64,000 nucleotides of DNA from Chara braunii (taxonomy: Eukaryota > Streptophyta > Charophyceae > Charales > Characeae). The position numbers and the translations under genes are program-made. The notes beneath the pieces were generated by a model. That model made no database searches and was not told the origin of the DNA. It worked only from the letters and a program-made list of their open reading frames with translations. Location: assembly GCA_003427395.1 (NCBI GenBank), contig BFEA01000946.1:57842-121841 (forward strand), in the 5' to 3' direction. Of this stretch, positions 35,031 to 46,588 are shown piece after piece. How positions within the stretch are numbered: the first letter of the stretch is position 1; each line of letters begins with the position of its first letter.

Positions 35031-36233
35031 TTATTTGCTTATAGTACGCAACCAAGGCATGCCTAGAATCATGTCGAACTTGGTGTCGAGGATGTCAAAA
35101 GACACCAGCTCGCACGCAAGTGGCGCAAAGTAGACCGGAACGCCGTCAATGCATCGGTCAATTGACTTTTGCGTGCGGCCGTCCGCGAGTGTAACTTGCG
35201 TAGGTTGCGTCTTCCTTCGAACGCGCGGGCCAAGACCTGCGCGGGCCATAAAGGCTTGGCTCATGAAGTTGCGAGACGCTCCGCAATCAATCAAGGCACT
35301 ACAGGTTGCCTTTCCGATTTGAATGCGGATATAGAGCAAAGGTGCGTCGGTATCGGCGTACCTTTGGGTGGCGTACTCGCGGTCAATCTTCGCAAGATAG
35401 GAGCGGAGATCGAAAACCGCTACCCCGTCGTCCGTCAACGGAGCTGGTACTGTAGTGTGCAAATAGGAGCGTAGAGTTGCCATCAAGGCGTTGCAATGCG
35501 GCCTTGGCAAGGTTCCGGTCGAGGGTAGAGGCATCCAAGCGAAGTCCTCTCTCGTGAGCGGGTCAAGCTCCTCAAGTCTTGACCACGCCGTCGAGTCATC
35601 GGAAATCAGTGGCGAACTGACCGGATCACTTGCCGACGGTGTACAGGCTGCACCTGCGCGAGCTAAGTGCACGTGGCTTGGCTGGTCTAATGGTGGTCCC
35701 AGCTGGGCGGCATAATCCTCGTACGTGGCACGAGAATCAGCGACTAACGCATGCTCCCCGGTAGTGACATCGATTGCTAGCAAGGCAACCGGGTCCGGCG
35801 GAGTGAGGAGAGACGTCGCCCTGCGTTTGGTGACGTGACCCAATGATAATCCTGCTAATTTTGCCAGTAAAATTTTATCCGTCCAAACCTCCACTCGTCG
35901 ATATTTTTCGTCATATTTGGGGCCGTTCGTACGGGCGGCCTCGAATCGAACCTCCGTGGGGAGTTTGTTCGTTCTACACAGGGGGCACCTCCATTCCTTG
36001 CTATTCGTCCAATATCGAACGCAGGCCCCGTGCGCACGATTGACACACGTGGCACATTCTACCCAATCGACAAACCCTGTTTCGAAAGGATGACAGTCAA
36101 CCCCACAAACCTGTGCAATACATGTGCAAAAATAGCAAAACTTGTCAGGGAGGGTGGCAAAGAAAGCAGATGAGGTGAGAGGGGCAGAGTAAGTAGGAGA
36201 GGAAGGGGTTGCGGGGACAGGTGGGGTACACAT
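35031..36233 (-). CDS. Gypsy-type polyprotein fragment: PHD finger plus retropepsin
   Basis: An uninterrupted 400-residue frame. Residues about 32-85 show a Cys4-His-Cys3 finger: CYFC, then VECATC, C-x4-H-x2-C (CVNRAHGAC) and, after a Trp, CPLC. This is the spacing of PHD fingers, which usually read histone H3 tails. The C-terminal 100 residues form a retroviral-type aspartic protease: LLYIRIQIGKATCSALID, with LIDCGAS in place of DTG/DSG (Asp kept), and FDMILGMPWL for the ILG flap. The ORF stops (ISK) just where a reverse transcriptase would normally follow, so the element is truncated. I find no LTR near it. It abuts the integrase-less end of another gypsy pol. A RING finger is the less likely reading of the Cys/His pattern. 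Confidence 0.75.
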   Translation of the reverse strand: MCTPPVPATPSSPTYSAPLTSSAFFATLPDKFCYFCTCIAQVCGVDCHPFETGFVDWVECATCVNRAHGACVRYWTNSKEWRCPLCRTNKLPTEVRFEAARTNGPKYDEKYRRVEVWTDKILLAKLAGLSLGHVTKRRATSLLTPPDPVALLAIDVTTGEHALVADSRATYEDYAAQLGPPLDQPSHVHLARAGAACTPSASDPVSSPLISDDSTAWSRLEELDPLTREDFAWMPLPSTGTLPRPHCNALMATLRSYLHTTVPAPLTDDGVAVFDLRSYLAKIDREYATQRYADTDAPLLYIRIQIGKATCSALIDCGASRNFMSQAFMARAGLGPRVRRKTQPTQVTLADGRTQKSIDRCIDGVPVYFAPLACELVSFDILDTKFDMILGMPWLRTISK

Positions 36234-36300
36234 GATGACAGAGGGAAAGAGAAGGACTGAATTTCAGAGAGGGTAAATTCAAAAGAAAGATTTTCCCTCG

Positions 36301-38639
36301 TGTCACTTACTCCTTCGACAAGATTTCGACCTGGTCGTACCGAGGTCCGACTTCCTTTTCTGGTTCGTTCCACGGAATCACTTCCTCGTTCTTTGGGACC
36401 TTTTCAGGTCGGTGCAATCATGTCAGTCCGTCCGCATTCCCGTGCCTCTCGTGCTTTCAGTGACGAATGTCAAAGTCCATGCTCTGTAGTACCGTCGCCC
36501 ATCGTCCGATCATGCCGGAATAATCCTTCGATTTCTTCAGGACCAAGGTGAATTTTCGCCCGTATAGGTAAGCGCGAAAGTGACTGATTCCCCAGAGTGC
36601 CGTGTAGCATTCTCCCGTTGGAGCAGCGTAGTTGCGTTTGCAGGCGGGTACCGATTTGGACGCATACTCCACCACGTTCTCGAGCCCGCTTGGTCCCACT
36701 TGTGCCAGCATCGCCGAAATGGCCTCAAGCTACCAGTCAGTAATAAAACAAAAGGCTTTTCGGGATCCGGCCTTATAAGGACCGGAGCCGAGATGAGAGC
36801 GGCCTTGAGTTTTGAAAACGCCTGATCGCATTCCGGTGTCCTGATCAACGGATGATCTTTGCGCAGCTGATTGGTGAGAGGTCCTGCAATCGCTGCAAAG
36901 CCCTTGATAAATCTTTGGCAGTACGAGGCCAGACCCAAAAAGGCGGGAACTTGCGTAATAGTTGTAGGCACCAGTGCATCCCTGACGGCTGTCACCTTCT
37001 GCGGCTCCGGTTGGAGCCCCTGGTTCGTTACCACGTGTGCCAGGAAGGAAATGGTGGTAAGGAAAAACTGACACTTCTCAATTGCTACCTTGAAGCCAGC
37101 ATCTCGTAACGCATGCAGCGCCCATTCGATATGCTGCACGTGTCCGTCGTAGGAACTTGAGTACACCAAAATGTCATCCATATATACGATCACGCAGTAG
37201 TTGATGATGCCATGAGCCAATCGAGTCTTTCGCACGAAATTCTAAAAAGCCATATTCATAGCTTGCTGAAACGTCGCGGGGGCGTTGCAGATACCCATCG
37301 GATATCGAATTCACTGCCATGTGCCTTCGAAGAGTACAAACCCCATTTTCGAACGGTCTTCTTCTCGAACAAGAAGATGGTGGAACCCATGACAAACATC
37401 AAACTTAGTGAAAAATCGGGCACTCCCAATCGCATCCAACAACTATTCAATCTAAGGGAGGGGGTATACATTTTTGATCGTGATATCATTTAGCTTTCGG
37501 TAATCGATGCTAATGCGAATCCCTCCACCCTTTTTAGGTACGATCACTACAGGGAAAGACCACGGACCTATAGCGGGTTTGATCCATCCATTGGCTTCGA
37601 ACTCTTTAATCCGCCGAAAAGCGGCCGTTCTTTGTGCAGGCGAATATCGGTAAGGAACGCAGCTAATGGGTGGATGATCTCTCGTGAGGATGGCATGCTC
37701 TATTACATTAGTTAAACAGATATCGTTATCATTCACGCTCAACACATCTGCATAACCGTTTAACACATTGGTTAATGACCTTCGGAATTCCATGGGGAGG
37801 TGGCTCGGAAGGGTGATTATCGAATCCCCAGGAAATTTAAGGGGTATGTCGATCCAATCGTTCGGCCGTTCTCGTCGGTCGTGATCACTAGAAAAGACAG
37901 AACTACTGGTGCGAACAGAAAAGACCGTTGCAATCATTTGCGATTCAGTCGAGCTGACCATTTCGGTTTCCTTCATCTCGGCATCCATTTCCGAATCGGT
38001 AGAAGTCTGTTCCACAGTTTATCCTTTTAAATCCGTCATCTCCTGCATTAAATCAGGTACGTCACCTATCGGTGCTTTTGCTTCCTGTTGAATTAAAGCG
38101 ATGGTCGCACCTGTCGTTAAGAGTGATATGGGAGGGAAAACAGAAACATCCAAATACTGTTCCGTTTGTTGATAACGTGTTCGTAAGGAAAGGGTTCCTT
38201 CGCACAAGGTGCGAGGGGGTTCCAAATCATCTGCCAGGTCGGACACCTGCAGTATGGGTTCCCCTAGGAGGGCTGAAGATCTGATCTGAGTTTTCGGAGG
38301 CGCAAGCACGCTGTCTTCCGAATCTGCGTGAAAGCTTCGTGCACTGTTGGGGTATACTGGAAATTCTTTGGGAATTCCATGCTCTTCTTCGTATTCCTTC
38401 TCTCCAATTCTGTTATCGATGTCCGAGGAAGAATACTCTTCGGGATCAAGACATCGAATCATCCCTATTTGAGCCAAGTTAGGGATTCGCTTGATCGTTC
38501 GGGTGGAAATTCCACAAGGGGACAGTGTGCGGCCTTCCCCCAGTTTGCGTGAGCACCGGCTGCTTAGAATCAAAATGCAAACGAGCACCCACCGCCATCG
38601 TCCAAGGCAATCCCAATAGTACCGAATAGGAGCGCACAT
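36301..38639 (-). pseudogene. Gypsy pol: linker, reverse transcriptase and RNase H
   Basis: After an acidic linker (38019-38639, ending in a TAA with the same frame continuing), RT begins with [19 protein letters not shown] and [17 protein letters not shown]. The middle is frameshifted (HLLVREEDRSKMGFVLF, PMGICNAPATFQQAMN). The frame from 37235 has the catalytic box VYMDDILVYSS (37172-37184) and FLGLASYCQRFIKGF. RNase H follows after a TGA/TAG pair: VVEYASKSVPACKRNY, ECYTALWGISHFRAYLYGR and GRWATVLQSMDFDI, ending with HGNADGLT and a stop near SKE (about 36301). No integrase follows. Catalytic RT residues persist but the reading frame is broken at least four times. Confidence 0.85.
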
Positions 38640-38872
38640 CTATCACGAGTGCGTTAACGAGGACGTGTATTCGTCCGACCTTTACGACCACGTTGTCGAT
38701 AATACCTACGATGTTCATTGCTTCCTCGTCGGCAGAGACATATTGGTCTTTGCCAGATTGAGAAAGAATGGATCCGAGTCGTCCTGTCTTCCGGACGGTT
38801 TCTAATAATATGGCTTACTGCGGATGATCCCGTATCAATAAGAGCATTAAATGGCTTTCCCCAACCTCGCAA
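38479..38872 (-). pseudogene. Gypsy retropepsin, frameshifted
   Basis: The active-site segment reads FNALIDTGSSAVSHII (about 38823-38858), with the classical DTGS. After a frameshift the frame from 38718 gives VGIIDNVVVKVGRIHVLVNA and YSVLLGLPWT, the hydrophobic LLG segment that completes the fold. It would cleave Gag-Pol. The break between the two halves destroys it. Confidence 0.75.
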
Positions 38873-38907
38873 TCACATTCGGCGCTTTTCCATAATACTG
38901 GTCGAGC

Positions 38908-39339
38908 TCATATGAAGTGATCCTTTTCAACTAACGAGATTGCTGCTATCCGTGCGACTTCCGGTTCGCCTGCTTCGGGTTCGGGTGATGCAATTTTATC
39001 GTCCCCTTCCTTCTGTTTCAGCATTCGCTGCATGCGCTGGTATGTAAAGCGCTTCTGATTCTTTTGGCAATGTCGCAGGAGTTTATCATTTGCAGCTTCG
39101 GATATGGTAAGCAAGTGTCCCACCGGGATCGGAATGCAAATGTCTAGTTGCTTGAGTGTTCTCAACACATCGATGTCTCCTGTCCGGAACAGGGGACCAG
39201 GATTAGATTCGCGATCGACCCATTTGAGATCGTCGTGAGTTGTTAGGATTGCTCCGACCATGCCAGCGAGATGAAGATATTCAAGCGGATCGACTACATG
39301 AGCACCGTCCGAGGAGGGCGTTCTGGAGGTAGACGCCAT
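38908..39339 (-). CDS. ORF between gag and protease of the gypsy element
   Basis: A 143-residue frame starting MASTSRTPSSDGAHVV. It is charged, with IPIPVGHLLTISEAANDKLL and a basic KNQKRFTYQRMQRMLKQK part near residue 95. It lies in the same frame as the gag zinc-knuckle ORF, separated by two stops over about 50 bases. Either it is the start of a separate Pol ORF or gag-pol was continuous and the stops are damage. It leads into the retropepsin with a short overlap of untranslated bases. I do not recognise a domain. Confidence 0.5.
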   Translation of the reverse strand: MASTSRTPSSDGAHVVDPLEYLHLAGMVGAILTTHDDLKWVDRESNPGPLFRTGDIDVLRTLKQLDICIPIPVGHLLTISEAANDKLLRHCQKNQKRFTYQRMQRMLKQKEGDDKIASPEPEAGEPEVARIAAISLVEKDHFI

Positions 39340-39390
39340 CGCCGTAGAGGGAGAGGGCTGTTAAGGCACATATGCCACCAGTTTCCCGTT

Positions 39391-40498
39391 TTAGTTTGTT
39401 TCCATTAATGCGGCCACTCGTCCTTGATTCACATCTATGGGGGCCGCAACTGGAGGGGGTTGATTACGTTCCGGTTGCGGACAGTCCCGGGCGAAATGTC
39501 CAGCCTCTTTGCAGTTAAAACATTCGATTTTGCTCACTGGATTGGCTGGGTGAGGGAACTGAGGCGCATATCCGGACGCAGGCGGAGCAGGCAAAAGAGG
39601 GAATGGCGTGGGGGTAGGTCGAGCAGGAGCCGGGTTCGGCTTAATTAGTCTGCTCATTATCTGTTTCATTCGTTCCATGTGAGCTGCCTGCATTTGAATG
39701 AGGCTGCTCATCCATTGGGATTGCTTAGTGGTGACCGTATGGATCATTTGGGCAAGATGTAGATTGGTTACAGCCGGCGAAGAGGGGTCGCGGGAGATTT
39801 GTTTTTTTTTCTACTTCTGTCAGCTGGTTCATTGGGGGAGAAGAAGAAGAAATTGATGGGATATCGGACGCGATCCCGTTTGGTAGGCCATGGTCAGGAC
39901 GGGGGTAAAATCGTTTTACCGCCTGTAACCGCGATCGTCTTCTAGTCGCTACATCTTGTATAGTGTGTGTGATATCCTCGTCCCCCTGACTGATGTATTT
40001 CTTCATATCTGCCAGGTCCAATTCCAATGCTTTAGTGATGATGGCAGATAGCTGGTGTGTCTTCGGAGGGATCTTTTTCTGCAACTTCCCTTTCAACGTC
40101 GGACTTCGTAGATGATCGATGAACAAATCCCGAGCAAATTTCTCATCTCACCCAGATTTATCCAATGTCGTCTGGAGTCGGTCCACAAAATCGGGCAGTA
40201 ATTCCCCGGGTCCTTGCAGTCGATTTTTTAGCACGTACCAGGCGGCATCCTCACGTACTGTATCGAATTGGGCCAAGAACGCTTGTTTGAAAGTGTTCCA
40301 ATCTGTCCATGTGTGCTTTTGGAACCAGTCATGTGCGGTATTGCGAAGCAGCAGGGTGAGAACGCGGGGGAGGTCACCCGCACTGTAACCTTGGGCTTCA
40401 ACGACTTCCAACCAGGCCTCAGGATGGGTATGGTTAGGGAAGAAGGGAAAAGGGGGAGGAATGCTAACAACTATCCTAGCACCGTCTGCCATTGGCAT
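39391..40498 (-). pseudogene. Gypsy Gag (retrotrans_gag and zinc knuckle)
   Basis: The N-terminal frame from 40498 holds the Ty3/gypsy capsid signature: AHDWFQKHTWTDWNTFKQAF, then LKNRLQGPGELLPDFVDRLQ. A TGA (40148-40150) interrupts it and the same frame continues (KFARDLFIDHL, KKIPPKTHQLS). A frameshift at a T-run near 39805 leads to a Pro-rich stretch and a CCHC zinc knuckle CFNCKEAGHFARDC (about 39483-39525), which binds element RNA. It ends with TAA at 39391. The order gag then protease fits the Pol text downstream. Confidence 0.85.
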
Positions 40499-40636
40499 CG
40501 CTGGTACAACCGCACGAGATCCGATACCAGCCTCACCAGATCGTGATCTAGTTACTGGGCAATCTCCACGAGCTGGTTAAGGGCTTCTTCTTCCTCTCCC
40601 CAGATCGACCTACTATTATCAGAACCGACACGAGTC

Positions 40637-40649
40637 GGCTCCTATACCA
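40637..40649 (-). other. Probable primer-binding site of the gypsy element
   Basis: The minus strand reads TGGTATAGGAGCC, 11 of 13 matches to the initiator-tRNA-Met primer-binding site commonly used by plant gypsy and copia elements. It lies between the LTR-like sequence and gag. A related word, CTGGTATCGGATCTCG, occurs about 125 bp further towards gag with similar flanks, suggesting a local duplication. Confidence 0.5.
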
Positions 40650-41154
40650 ACCTCACACCCTGTGCTGTCTTTCGTACGGAGTGCTAAAGGTGCGGAAAAA
40701 GGCCCAGAAAAATAGCAAGATGGGGTGTGCCAAGGATTTTTGAAAATTGAGTGTGGGGAAACAGATGGAACTGGAATCCTCCGTGTTGGTCCGATGAGGT
40801 AAGTCGTTCGATTTTTCGCGCGTCGCGAAATACGTGCGCGGTTTCGGCGCGAAAGGAAAAAGAAATACAAATTCAATCCAAGAAATAATGTCGAACGTCT
40901 CACCGGGCTACGACTCTTCGTTTAGAGAAAAAAGGTTGTGGCACGCTTCTCGTGTCGTGTTTTCGTACCAAGTCCCGGCTTCGCTCGTAGGCCAGTCTGA
41001 CGTGGACGGTCTCAGTCATGTGGCTCTTTCCCTATGTTTGTCTTCACTCCGTATGCGATAGTGGAATCCCTTATATTCATACCGCTCGAAGCGCTAGCAC
41101 TTAGAGCACAGAGTGCGAGGGCAATGGGGTTCCACTGCCGTCCACGGAATGACA
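40650..41154 (-). repeat. Probable 5' LTR of the minus-strand gypsy element
   Basis: The minus strand starts TGTCATTCCGTGGACGG (41154) and runs about 500 bp to the primer-binding site. Part of it (complement of 40690-40800) resembles part of the LTR-like repeat at 42858-42930: both contain AAAATCCTTGGCACACCCC or a near-match. This suggests a related LTR family. The exact 3' end is uncertain, and no 3' LTR was found below 36.3 kb. Confidence 0.5.
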
Positions 41155-42857
41155 ATCAACTCATTAAATGGCAACAATATCAAATATGGTGAAAAATGCG
41201 TATCAATAATGACAAACCCAGCTTCTACGAATCCTAAGCAATGATTTTCCGGAGGAAAGTAGTATCGTCCGCCAATATGTGCAACAACTTCTCGTACGTC
41301 CCACTCCCATACACATGTCCCTTCCTCGTTGTAGGGAAAAGGTCGCGTTATCGTGGGGGATACGAGAGTCTAACGCCCGATCGAAGGACGTCCGTTAGTC
41401 CACATATCAGCCAATCACAAATACTCCACAGACGTCATCAGATATAAAGCTCCAGACCAACCAATGCCTTTCCTCTTATTGCACCTGAGGGATCAACCCG
41501 CGACTCAGACTTCGTAAATCGTGTATCGGGGCGCCTTGTTTTTTGGGGCTGCCTTGGAGGACAAATGTTGATGTCGTGCAGCATAAGGCAGATGGCATGC
41601 GCAGTACATTTAGCGTGACATATCTAAACACTCTTGCATTCTCGAACAAAATCCCATCAAGGTAAAAATCGACAAACAATTATCAGCCCATGTGTATATT
41701 CACTGTGGAAGGTGCGAAAATGACTCACGCCGAGGGATCAGGGGAGGATCAGTACACACGCATCCAACGTTCACAAGACGAAAAGGACTGAGTTCCTCTG
41801 TCTTCGGGGATTACCCAGGAAACTAATGGAAGAGTTCCGGAAGGAGTTATTTCTCTCAGGAAAGTATGTCGTTTTCATCCATGAGAGGGACAAGCATCGA
41901 AGCACATTATTATTCAAAGATAAAAAGAGAGAAAGAGAGCGATAGGGATGAGACATCAAGGCGCATCATCCTTCAAAGAGAGAGGAAAAAAGAGAGAGAG
42001 ATGAAGGAAGAATATCGAGAAAGGAGAGGACAAATTCCGACAGAGGAAGTTCGGCGTGGCCGCCGTACACTCATACCAAAAGATAAAGATCCGCAATAAC
42101 AAGGGCGCATTCGCCGTGAATTCCAGTATGGCCCCGGGCCAATTAACCATTCAACTCCCACCATCCATCCTCATACCCGCACCGACGATCCCGACCGTCG
42201 CGTGCTAACTCCCACCTCTGCGATCGTCACCCCGCCGACGCAAGCTCGACGCAGGTCACCCAGATCCCACAGTCTGTCGTGGCGATCCAGCGCACAGCCG
42301 GTCAGCGTGTCATCAGCCCGACAGGACTTTTCGACTCGCACCAAACACTCTACTTGGCCCCTGCTTCCTGGAAGTTGGCTTGAGAGTTGAGAAAGTAAGA
42401 GAGATTTGCGGGCGTGTTTGCGAAATTTATAGTGGCGAGAGGGAAGACAAGGGAGAGAGAAGGCAGGGGGAAAGTCGAAGTGTAAAGAGAGAAGCAGGAA
42501 GAGAAGACTTGGCGAGAAGTGCACTGTAGAAGCCATGTTGACCCTTCGGAACTCCGCGATTGGCCAATCAGATTCGTTGTGCAATAGGCAGAGCTTATCG
42601 TACCACGCGCCTGATTGGTGGGTGAGAGTGATCGAAGGATCAGTCGGACTTAGCGAGCTTCGCTCGAAAGGCGGGGGAGGGGAAAGGCCCGAGAAGTAGC
42701 GCAAGACGGGTCCAAGATTCAATCGATCGAGAAAGGGAAATGGGCGCGCGAAGATTCAGAGCGGGAGAGAGAGGGAGGAGGAGGAAAACAGTTACGAGGG
42801 TGACGCCCAACCTCACGCCCAGCGCGACTTCCTGATCGGAGTGGGATGTGGGCCTGG
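41155..42857. other. Unassigned DNA between two LTR-like repeats
   Basis: There is a 183-residue open frame on the minus strand (42171-42722), but it has an irregular composition and matches nothing I know. The stretch 42264-42440 shares CACAGTCTGTCGTGG and GAAATTTATAGTG with 44180-44360 in the same order, so it may be a diverged copy of that sequence. Purine-rich DNA lies at 41880-42050. Confidence 0.35.
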
Positions 42858-43362
42858 AAGTGCGAAAAGGGGTGTGCTAAGGATTTTTGGGGAAAGTGAG
42901 GGAGTCTTAAGGGTATGAATGCAATTAGGCGAGTCAGGGGTGCGTGCGCCAGGGACTCATGGTCTGGTGGGGCCGGGGCACTGTGGGTGACGGGCTACGG
43001 GGAAATCCCTCCGTGGTGGGGGTGGTCCTGAAAAGTTAGGCTGTCGGGGGCCGCCACGTGGCGCAGGTCGCCGCGCGCCCGGGTTGGGCCTTCGGAATTC
43101 CGAAGTTCTCTGTCCGCCGCTACGTCGGAAGTTCACGCAAAACATATTGGGCCAGTAGGGGGCTATGGCGGGCCACGGGATGATACTGAGTTGATGATAT
43201 GGGAGAAGGAGGCGGAAAGGAGGGAAACTGGTGGTGATCTCAACGAATCCTGGGAGGGTGAAGTAGTATGTGTGGTCGGGAGAGGGGAAATCGGAGCACC
43301 GAGGGTCACTAGTGGTGGCACAGTGGAATTCTCGCGGACATAGCCGATTCTCCGTGTGACAA
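42858..43362 (-). repeat. LTR-like repeat, copy 1 (minus)
   Basis: The 505-bp segment is the reverse complement of 63496-64000 with an estimated identity above 90% by eye and no net length change. On its own strand it starts TTGTCACACGGAGAATCGGC, and TGTC is a common LTR start. The sequences beyond this start differ between the copies, which fixes that boundary. The other end is unknown because copy 2 is cut by the window edge. No pol genes adjoin it directly, so it may be a solo LTR. An open frame of 160 codons in both copies is probably incidental. Confidence 0.65.
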
Positions 43363-46300
43363 GGGTATCGGGTCCTTATGAGCTCGTTTATTATAGGGGT
43401 GAAATGGTCCGGGTCAGAAGACGAATCTGAGCCCCAAGATCGCGTCATGGTATCATCGTCGACGGGATAATGCGGGTCGGGATATCGTCACCACGCACGG
43501 GCACGTGTAGGACAGGCAGACTCAGTAGCGCCTCAGCATGCTCGTATGGGCTGATGGTTCCGCTGTGATTCCTTTGAGCGAATCGTCGCACGGGAATGCG
43601 TGTAAGGGCGCGACTCGGATCGCGTTTACACATGTTCTCCGCGCGGGACCAGACTTGGGATCGCCGATTATGCAAGATGCAATCATATCGCAACCCCCAT
43701 TGCGGGATGAGCAAAACCGAGAGCAAAATCACTATCGGGGCCAGATTATTATCCCATCTACAGCGACATCAGGTGTAGGCAAAGATTTTGACACATACAT
43801 AACGCAAGGACAGGGATTCTCAGCAAAAAGATAGACAAGCAGTCATAATATCCGTACATGTATACATTGGACAATCATACACACAATGCAAGCAGGTCGG
43901 ACATCGCAAGGACAAATGTGAGCAAAAACCCAAGCCCAGGTTCCAGAAAGCCGAAATGAAAATAAGAACGGGCAAACCACCCGGAGCCGCAATCAAAATG
44001 TATGTACACAGATGAAAGGGGGGGAAGAGACAAAGAAACAACAAATCCACGTCCATCGACCTCAACTCTCTCTTCCTCTCTCTCTCTCTCTCCGATGCGG
44101 ACAGTCCGTCGTCATGCACCCACCCACGAAGTTGTCACCCCGCTTAGTCCTCCTGCACCCGTCGGATTCGCCCATGCCCACAGTCTGTCGTGGCCCACGT
44201 CAATCCCGCGCGTTCGGGACCAGCCCGTCGGGTCGCCCAACTCCTACTCTACTCACCTCTTACTTAGCTCGTGTGCCGACCCTTCCTGATCGCGTAACCC
44301 CGAACTTCCAACAACAGGTTAAGAGAGTTGACTAATCGTGCATCCGAAATTTATAGTGTGCATGTATGCGGGAAGGACACGGAATTACCTGAACTTAGAG
44401 TGGGGATTAGAGAGGGAGCGTCGACGTTCTGCATGATCGGCCGCGGCGTACGGGACGCAACCCCTCTCCACGCATCGATCCGAGCATGCAAGTCGCGGCT
44501 TACAAATTCCAGCAAAAGAAAGAAAGAGAGGAAGGGAGAGACGAAATGCAAGAAGAGAGATATAGTTACAATGGCGCTCGCCCAAAATTACAGTTACACA
44601 TACGATTAAGGGCGCCCACTAATCAGAGTTCCGTTGCAGCCGCGCGAAGAAGCGCGTGAACAAAAAGCGTCGCGCGGCTGGAAAAATCCTAATTCCTAAA
44701 TTCCTATCTGATGCGAAAAAGCAAAAAAACACAAATTCCAGAAGGGAAGTCTGAAATTTCGAGAGCCATCGGGCTCGACAAAATTCAAAAAGGTTTTAAA
44801 GGAAAAATTCAAAAAGAGCTCAGCAATTTTCCCGCGCGATGTCCGTGCCCGAAAGATCGAAACCGAAACGAAAGAAACGACGTCAACATTTATTAATCGC
44901 ACGCGAGGTGGCACGCCAGACATCCATCCGACCAATTACTCATCCGGCCGTTCCAAGATACACCCAGCCCCGAAGAAGCGACGAAAAAGACGAAGAAGCA
45001 AGGGTACTGATGCAATTTTCCACCGATCCCGGTTTCCCGTAATTGGTCCAATCTTCCCACCTTAGGAGCCCTCGTTGCAACCGCGCAGAAACTCGTGCGT
45101 TACAGAAAGTGGTTCGTCACATATGTGACGTCCAGGGGATTCCCATATTAGCAAGCTCCTGCTTGCTTATTGACACGTGTCGATTTCTCTAATCGATCGA
45201 CACGCGGAGCACTTCACTTTATGCCATTTACCGTTTGATTGCATGCGAACATCATCCAACGTGGCAACTCTAACATGCTATTCGTTAAAATAAGACATTA
45301 TACTGTGTCCTCTTTCTAACGAATTCATTTTTGGCTGCATTCCAAGCAACGTAGGCACGCTCATCCGCGGCTTAAGCACATGCAGAAGTGTGCTGAGATC
45401 CGTACTTGTGAAACTTTATAAATGATATCCCAAATGAGGAAGCGTGTTCAAACCCGTACATGTTAGGCACGCCGCACGGGAACCTTGTGTGGAAGTGTGC
45501 TGGGATCCTTACTTGCTGAACTTCAAAAACTTGGCACTGCTGGGAATCTTGTAAGGAAGTGTGTTGGGATCCGTACTTGTTAAACTTCATAAACGAATAA
45601 CGATAGGCACGCCCATCAAGGAACCCTGTGCGGAAGTGTGCAGGGAACCTCACTTGTTGAACTTCAGAAATGTGTCGTGAATCTTGTGCCGAAGTATGTC
45701 GGGATCCGCACTTGTTAAACTTCATAAACGAATAACGACAGGCACGCGCATCAGGGAACCCTTTGCGGAAGTGTGCTGGGATCCGTACTTGTTAAACTTC
45801 AATTTCATATTTGTGACGAACAATGTGTCATGATTGCATCCTTGTTGGATAATTATACTAGAGGACGTAGAGTAGCGACAGGCACGCCCATCCGGGATGC
45901 CTGTGCGATAGTGTGTCGGGAGCCACACTTGGCAAACTTCAAGTTTGTGAATGTGATGAGCAAGTTGTCATGTTTGAATCCTTGTTGGATAATAATATTT
46001 ATTTCTTTTATGCGTGAGTTGTACATGCATGGCTATCGTCTCGTCCGAGGTGGTTGTCTGGATGTTATAGAGATTCAGACTTCTTTAGAAGTACAAACAG
46101 TAACTGTTATTTTTGACATACAATTTATTTTTCCCGGTCAAGAACGCAAAATTGTCGGTCACATGTAATTCTGGCGGTCACAAGTACATGATTCTCTATG
46201 CGCACAAGAGACGTGATGTCACTGGTCTTTCACTCTTTGCATAACGGAACTCACACCCACATACTCGCCGAGATTTGTCTTGCATCCACACTCCAATTCG

Positions 46301-46588
46301 TCATGTCGCATCACACACACGAATATCATTTCGAGGTGAATTATATGCACAACCTTGGATGACTTGGACACAATTTGCAACGAGGACTGCAATGTGATGA
46401 ATGTAATGACACATCAAACGAGCCAGACCTGACAGAGATTCCGAAAGCAATACGCGACACCAAACTGGCAGTGAACATAACAAAGACAACTCAAACCCGC
46501 AACACAGATAGAAAGTAATGTCGTTGTGAAAGCGACAGTTAAAATATGAAATATTATGAAACAGAAGTTTGCAAATCAATCGAATCCA
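43363..46588. other. Unassigned region with short repeats
   Basis: No gene is recognised. A CT run is at 44071-44092. A diverged relation of 42264-42440 lies near 44180-44360. GC-rich DNA with CGCGCGG words occurs near 44640-44690. From 45390 the motif array described separately begins. Short minus-strand frames through that array (KYGSQHTS repeats) reflect the tandem structure. Confidence 0.4.
45390..45945 (+). repeat. Motif array 1: seven GGGATCCGNACTTG-type units
   Basis: Related blocks of the form GTGTGCTGGGATCCGTACTTG followed by TTAAACTTCA or a variant occur near 45391, 45496, 45558, 45637, 45692, 45770 and 45911, often with TAGGCACGC or CAGGCACGC and GGGAACC between them. The core is related to the palindromic motif in arrays 2-4, but the arms here are degenerate. 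Unit spacing is irregular (about 55-140 bp). Confidence 0.65.

Noticed and set aside
42171-42722. 183-codon minus-strand gene
   Set aside because: Irregular composition, partial similarity at DNA level to 44180-44360 where the frame is not kept, and no recognisable domain.
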